64,000 nt of DNA, taken from NCBI GenBank assembly GCA_029560585.1, contig JAKQKQ010000051.1, positions 1 through 64,000 on the forward strand, given 5' to 3'. The stretch comes from Verrucomicrobiota bacterium (lineage in GTDB: Bacteria; Verrucomicrobiota; Verrucomicrobiia; JADLBR01). Positions 59,900 to 64,000 of the stretch are shown in pieces; position 1 is the first letter of the stretch; each line of letters opens with the position of its first letter. Position numbers and translations under genes: made by a program. The notes under the pieces are model-generated. The model was not told where the DNA came from. It was given only the letters and a program-made list of their open reading frames with translations, and ran no database searches.

Positions 59900-61099
59900 A
59901 TGATCGACATCCGTCTTATTTTCTGTTGTCTCATCGGGGTGGTGGGCGCGCGCGCGGCCGATGACTATCAGGTGGGGGCGTACTATTTTCCGAACTATCA
60001 CGTGGATGCGCGGAACGAGAAGGATCACGGTCCGGGGTGGATGGAGTGGGAGCTGGTGAAGGCGGCGACGCCGCGATTTCCGGGCCACGACCAGCCGAAG
60101 GTGCCGCTGTGGGGGTACACGGACGAGGCGGATCCAAAGCAGATGGCGCAGAAGATCGATGCGGCGGCGGACCACGGCATCGATTATTTCATATTCGATT
60201 GGTATTATTATGATGATGGGCCCTTTCTACAGCGGGGGTTGGATGAGGGCTACCTGAGGGCGGCGAACAACGGGCGCGTGAAATTCTGCCTGATGTGGGC
60301 GAATCACGACTGGCATGACATTCACCCCGCGAAGCGATCGATGATCCGGGACCACGTGCACCACACCCTGTATCCGGGCGCGGTGAAGCGGGAGACCTTC
60401 GACAAGATCTGCGATCTGGTGATCGAGCGATACTTCAAACATCCCTCGCACTTCAAGGTCAATGGAGCGCCGTATTTTTCCATCTATGACATTGGCGCGT
60501 TCATCCGGAGCATGGGCGGGCTGGATGGCGCGGCGAAGGCGTTCGCGGACTTTCGGGCGAAGACCAAGGCGGCCGGTTTTCCGGACCTGCACCTCAACGG
60601 GGTTTTCTGGGGTCGGGTGATTCTGCCTGGGGAGACGGCGGTGCAGAACCCGAAAGAGGTTGCCGCGAAGCTGGGATTCGATACGGCCACCTCGTACGTG
60701 TGGATCCACCACGTGGCGATGAAGAACTTTCCAGAGACGGATTACGGGACGGTGATGGAGGGGGCGATCAAGTATTGGAATGAGGCCGAGACCAAGATCG
60801 GCATACCCTATTTCCCGAACGTCTCGATGGGGTGGGACGCGAGCCCCCGGACCGTGCAGACCGACCGTTTTCTGAACATCGGCTATCCGTACACGCCGGT
60901 GCTGAAGAACAATACGCCCGAGAATTTCAAGAAGGCGCTGATCGAGGTGAAGAAATTTCTGGACGCCCGGGGCCGCGACAAGATCCTGAACATCAACTCG
61001 TGGAACGAGTGGACCGAAGGGAGTTACCTCGAGCCCGACACGAAGCGCGGCATGGGGTATCTCGAGGTGGTCCGCGATGTGTTCGGGGCGAACCCGTAG
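59900..61099 (+). CDS. Secreted GH99-like / WbsX-type (beta/alpha)8 protein
   Basis: The product is 399 residues with a signal peptide (MIDIRLIFCCLIGVVGARA). QVGAYYFPNYHVDARNEKDH and HGIDYFIFDWYYYDDGPFL are the landmarks of the glycosyltransferase WbsX/GH99-like domain; INSWNEWTEGSYLEPDTKRG near the end is the highly conserved NEWxE motif. Members include endo-mannosidases and O-antigen-linked proteins; a secreted version next to lyases suggests glycan hydrolysis. It is divergent from the PQQ-propeller gene. Confidence 0.88.
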   Translation: MIDIRLIFCCLIGVVGARAADDYQVGAYYFPNYHVDARNEKDHGPGWMEWELVKAATPRFPGHDQPKVPLWGYTDEADPKQMAQKIDAAADHGIDYFIFDWYYYDDGPFLQRGLDEGYLRAANNGRVKFCLMWANHDWHDIHPAKRSMIRDHVHHTLYPGAVKRETFDKICDLVIERYFKHPSHFKVNGAPYFSIYDIGAFIRSMGGLDGAAKAFADFRAKTKAAGFPDLHLNGVFWGRVILPGETAVQNPKEVAAKLGFDTATSYVWIHHVAMKNFPETDYGTVMEGAIKYWNEAETKIGIPYFPNVSMGWDASPRTVQTDRFLNIGYPYTPVLKNNTPENFKKALIEVKKFLDARGRDKILNINSWNEWTEGSYLEPDTKRGMGYLEVVRDVFGANP

Positions 61100-61195
61100 C
61101 GGGCCGTCCGTTCTGGCGGAGGGATAGCGCCGCGGGGCAGGCAACCGAGTGTGCCCACGACACGTTGCGGAGTTTCTCCCGCGACGATCCGTGGA

Positions 61196-63115
61196 TCACT
61201 TCTTCAGTTTCTTCAGTGCGGCGGTGGCGTCTTGGCCGACCTCCGGGTCCTCGGAGAGTTGCTCCAGGAACTTGCGCGCCTCGCCGGCCTTTATGTTGGC
61301 GACCGCGGCGATGATGATCTTCTTTTCGTCGGGACGCTTTGCGGCGGCGATGGACTCCCTGGCGAGGGCGACGCGTTCCTTGCCGGGGGCGGCCTCGATG
61401 CCGAGGATCTTGGCGATGCCGCGCATGGCGAGCACGTACTGTTTCGCGTCGGCGGGGGAATCTTTCGCGATCTGGAGCAGCGCGTGTCCAGCCGAGAACT
61501 CGGGCCAGCCGGCGAGGGTGCGGATGGCCGCGTCGCGGACGGCCTGATCGTTGTCGCCAAACGCCTTGAGTACCTCCTCGAGGGAATCCTTGCCGGGGGC
61601 GGCTGCGAGCATGTTGACCAGCTCGGCCCTATTCGCGGGCGAGGCTGCGCGCCCCATCGCGCCGCGAATCGCGTCGAGCACCGCGGCACGGTCCGCGGCG
61701 CGGGAGGCGATTGCTCCGGCGGCGGACTGCGCCTTGGAGCGCGCTTTGGCGTCGGCTGAAGTTGCCAACATTTCCAGCAGCGGTTTGAGTTCCGTGATGG
61801 AACCGATGGACTTGAGGCCATCGAGGGCGGCGTCGCGGATTGTGGCATCCGTGGCCTTGACCAGATCGGCGAAAACGGTCGCGCCCCCGGCGGGGTTGCG
61901 GGCAGCAGTCGCGCGGATGGAGGCGAGCGCGAGGGGTCCGGAAGCCAACTTGGCCGACTGGATAAGCCGGGCGTCCAGGGCGGGGTCGCGGATGACGGCG
62001 AAGGCGCGCTCCGCGGCGGCCTGCTCTTCCTGGTCCCCGTTTGCGAGGCGATCCAGCAGGGGATCGAGACAGTCGGCCCCGCCGACCTTGCCGAGGGCCG
62101 TGATTGCGGCGACCCGTGTTGGCGCATCCGGAGATTCCAGCAAGTGCCTGAGGGCCGGGGCCGCCTCGATCGCTCCGGCCTCGCCTAGCGCGGTGGCGGC
62201 GACCGCCTGGATGCCGGGCGCCAGGCCCGGGATCGCATCGATGGCGGACTTTCTCATCGAGGCGCTTTTTGAATCGATGGCGAGGCGCAGTGCGGCCGAG
62301 GCGACGACGGGGTCCTTGTCCTTGATGGCGGCGGAGACTTTGGATGTCGCGGCCGCGGGATCGGCCTGCAGGAGTCGGGCCAGTGCCCCGGATCGGACGG
62401 TGGGATCGGTACCGGCATCGGCCAGCGGGCCCAGGGCTTTGGCGTCTGCAGATGGGGCATCGAGGAGGGCGCGATCGATGTCGTGCCTGAGGGCATCGGA
62501 GGCGCGGGTCCTGCAGGCGACGAGCGCCGCGACGGCCTTGGGGTCGCCGATTTTGCCGAGGGCGAGGGCCGCGGCCGAGGACACGGCGACATCCGCATCG
62601 GTCAATCGTTTGGCGATCGCATCGACCGAGCCGGTGTCGCGACGGTTGGCGAGGCCGTCCATGAGCGCCCGGATTGCCAGCGGGTCCTTGGCCGATGCCA
62701 GTGCGGCGCGCAGCGCATCTGCGGCCTTGGGCGAAGGATTAGCCTGGAGGGCGCGGCGCGCGGCATCGCGGAGTTCGACATCCGAATCGCCCAACAGCCC
62801 CGCCAGCGCGGAGACCGACTCCTCGCCGCCGAAAAGGCCGAGCATCCGCGTGAGCCAGACGCGCGAGGGCTGCGGGTTGGAGGGGGCGAGGAAGTTCAGG
62901 GCGGCCTTCGCGTAGGCGACGCGCTCGGCCTCGGCGCCGGGCCGGGAGGCCTGGGCGCCGGCGGCTTGGATGGCATCGCGTGCGGCGAGCCGTTCATCGA
63001 TGGTCTGGGAGGCGAGGTTCTTCGCGTTGGCCGTGACGATCTCGGCGGGCGTTTCGGCCCGGGCGGTGGCGAGGGTGGCCGCGAGCACCGCGACGAGGAT
63101 GGGTGACGTTTTCAT
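61196..63115 (-). CDS. Secreted HEAT-repeat solenoid protein
   Basis: The product is 639 residues with a signal peptide (MKTSPILVAVLAATLATARA). From about 85 to the end it is built of HEAT/armadillo-type helix pairs, for example DSDVELRDAARRALQANPS, DADVAVSSAAALALGKIGD, SPDAPTRVAAITALGKVGG and DNDQAVRDAAIRTLAGWPE. A protein-protein interaction scaffold, function unknown. It follows the Gfo/Idh/MocA gene by 29 bases on the same strand. Confidence 0.88.
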   Translation of the reverse strand: MKTSPILVAVLAATLATARAETPAEIVTANAKNLASQTIDERLAARDAIQAAGAQASRPGAEAERVAYAKAALNFLAPSNPQPSRVWLTRMLGLFGGEESVSALAGLLGDSDVELRDAARRALQANPSPKAADALRAALASAKDPLAIRALMDGLANRRDTGSVDAIAKRLTDADVAVSSAAALALGKIGDPKAVAALVACRTRASDALRHDIDRALLDAPSADAKALGPLADAGTDPTVRSGALARLLQADPAAATSKVSAAIKDKDPVVASAALRLAIDSKSASMRKSAIDAIPGLAPGIQAVAATALGEAGAIEAAPALRHLLESPDAPTRVAAITALGKVGGADCLDPLLDRLANGDQEEQAAAERAFAVIRDPALDARLIQSAKLASGPLALASIRATAARNPAGGATVFADLVKATDATIRDAALDGLKSIGSITELKPLLEMLATSADAKARSKAQSAAGAIASRAADRAAVLDAIRGAMGRAASPANRAELVNMLAAAPGKDSLEEVLKAFGDNDQAVRDAAIRTLAGWPEFSAGHALLQIAKDSPADAKQYVLAMRGIAKILGIEAAPGKERVALARESIAAAKRPDEKKIIIAAVANIKAGEARKFLEQLSEDPEVGQDATAALKKLKK

Positions 63116-63144
63116 TGGTGCATTCTCATGGGTTGAATTTCATG

Positions 63145-63999
63145 TCAGGCGGGCAGGGCGTAGGGTGCCCGGCGCGGCCTATCCATCCATTTTGCGGCTT
63201 CGGGGTCGCCGACGATCTGTTCTTTGGCGGGATCCCATTGGACGGGCCGATTGATGCGCTCGACGATGCCCGAGAGCAGGCAGATCTCACACGTCCGGTG
63301 ACCGATGGCGACATCGGCAATCGGGCGACCGCGCGTGCGGATGCAGTCCAGCCAGTTGTTGTGGTGACTGTCCGAGGCGTAGAGGCGAGTGTCGGATGAG
63401 GAGAGTGGCCTTTTCGCGAGATCCCCGGGCTCGGTGTCGAGCTTGTTTCCGCGGCTGACGAGGACCTCGCCCCTCTCGCCGATGAAGCGGATCATGTGGC
63501 CCTTCATGTCGGCATGATTGCGGACGACCTTCGTGCCGGTGGCGTACCGGTGATATTGGTATGGCTCGCCATTGTGACCCTTGGGCACGAACTCGACGGG
63601 GCCGGAGTCGTCCATGCCAAGGGCCCACTGGACGATGTCGTAGTGGTGGGCGCCCCAGTCGCCGTGTTTTCGCGAGCCGTAGTCCCATGACCGGCGCCAG
63701 CCGCCACTGTAGCTGCCGGAGACGCGCTCGGGATTGTACGGCTCGAATGGCGCCGCGCCGAGCCAGCGATCGTAGTCGAAACCCTCGGGGACGGGCTCCG
63801 CGTCGAAGAGGGCCGGTGGCGGGAAGTCGCCGATGCTCGTGTAGGCCTCCTTGATCTTTCCAATCCAGCCGTTGCGGACCATTTCGGCGGCCTTGCGGAA
63901 GGCGGGATCCGAGCGCTGCTGGGACCCGACCTGGAGGACGCGGCCGGTGCGGCGCGCGACCTCGAGCACCTTTTTGCTCTCGGCGATGGTGAGGCACAT
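63145..63999 (-). CDS. Gfo/Idh/MocA family oxidoreductase (5' end outside window)
   Basis: The visible part is 284 residues of the C-terminal domain and the end of the Rossmann fold. [20 protein letters not shown] with [20 protein letters not shown] follows the missing dinucleotide motif and the [23 protein letters not shown] supplies the Asp-x3-His-type catalytic pair, and the tail binds substrate. This is the subgroup common in PVC bacteria, often Tat-exported, with [19 protein letters not shown]. The true start lies beyond base 64000. Operon with the HEAT gene. Confidence 0.9.
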   Translation of the reverse strand: MCLTIAESKKVLEVARRTGRVLQVGSQQRSDPAFRKAAEMVRNGWIGKIKEAYTSIGDFPPPALFDAEPVPEGFDYDRWLGAAPFEPYNPERVSGSYSGGWRRSWDYGSRKHGDWGAHHYDIVQWALGMDDSGPVEFVPKGHNGEPYQYHRYATGTKVVRNHADMKGHMIRFIGERGEVLVSRGNKLDTEPGDLAKRPLSSSDTRLYASDSHHNNWLDCIRTRGRPIADVAIGHRTCEICLLSGIVERINRPVQWDPAKEQIVGDPEAAKWMDRPRRAPYALPA

Positions 64000-64000
64000 C

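Overview
This is a GC-rich bacterial chromosome segment with 53 protein genes called (two cut by the window edges) and no tRNA, rRNA, CRISPR or insertion sequence recognised. The gene set suggests a Gram-negative member of the PVC group, most likely Verrucomicrobiota. It has lipid A and type II fatty acid genes (lpxA, fabI, a DUF374 acyltransferase), SpmA/SpmB without other sporulation genes, a DUF5069 domain, NIPSNAP, HEAT-repeat and PQQ-propeller secreted proteins, two Gfo/Idh/MocA oxidoreductases and a large load of secreted polysaccharide-active enzymes. Phylum placement is inference from family content, not from a marker gene.

Layout. 0-6.2 kb: end of an unknown gene, a large secreted helical protein, apt, mscL, a secreted double-thioredoxin protein and a secreted C39-like protease. 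6.2-10.9 kb: pyruvate:ferredoxin oxidoreductase translationally coupled to a dihydroorotate-dehydrogenase-like protein. 11-13.6 kb: secreted GH-A clan glycosidase. 13.8-16 kb: glycine-zipper lipoprotein, fabI, pyrF. 16.6-20.6 kb: NIPSNAP and HEAT lipoprotein pair, divergent from transketolase. 20.7-25.8 kb: complete pstS-pstC-pstA-pstB-phoU phosphate operon. 25.9-27.9 kb: GH28-like beta-helix protein. 28.2-31.1 kb: spmB, spmA, nitroreductase-DUF5069 fusion and a secreted protein. 31.2-38.2 kb: NagA-like deacetylase, Gfo/Idh/MocA, SGNH esterase, DUF1080-like protein, thioesterase, heparinase-like lyase. 38.5-43.6 kb: radC, lpxA, nadD, a DUF374 acyltransferase and a URO-D-family methyltransferase. 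43.7-48.8 kb: an electron-transfer operon (tetraheme cytochrome c, Tat ferredoxin-like subunit, NrfD-like membrane subunit, octaheme hydroxylamine-oxidoreductase-like cytochrome, unknown protein) behind a perfect FNR-type palindrome. 49-55.9 kb: cNMP-binding protein, aminotransferase, secreted esterase, trpA, ruvX, phoR- and phoB-like genes. 56-64 kb: heparinase/DUF4962 lyase, PQQ propeller, GH99/WbsX-like protein, HEAT protein and a truncated Gfo/Idh/MocA gene.

How it fits together. The carbohydrate enzymes point to a polysaccharide degrader. PFOR, the octaheme cytochrome operon and its FNR-type site point to anaerobic or microaerobic energy metabolism with a nitrogen-oxide or hydroxylamine substrate. 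The phosphate transporter and the PhoBR-like pair form a phosphate-starvation response even though they lie about 28 kb apart.

The most unusual signal is in the intergenic DNA. Several families of short palindromic repeats (named A to H here) are joined in different orders. Many begin exactly at the stop codon of a neighbouring gene, with a shared edge close to TRRCYNGAAAMYTC whose first three bases are the stop. One composite repeat occurs twice with its core flipped relative to its flanks. A local reversal of strand composition also coincides with the octaheme operon.
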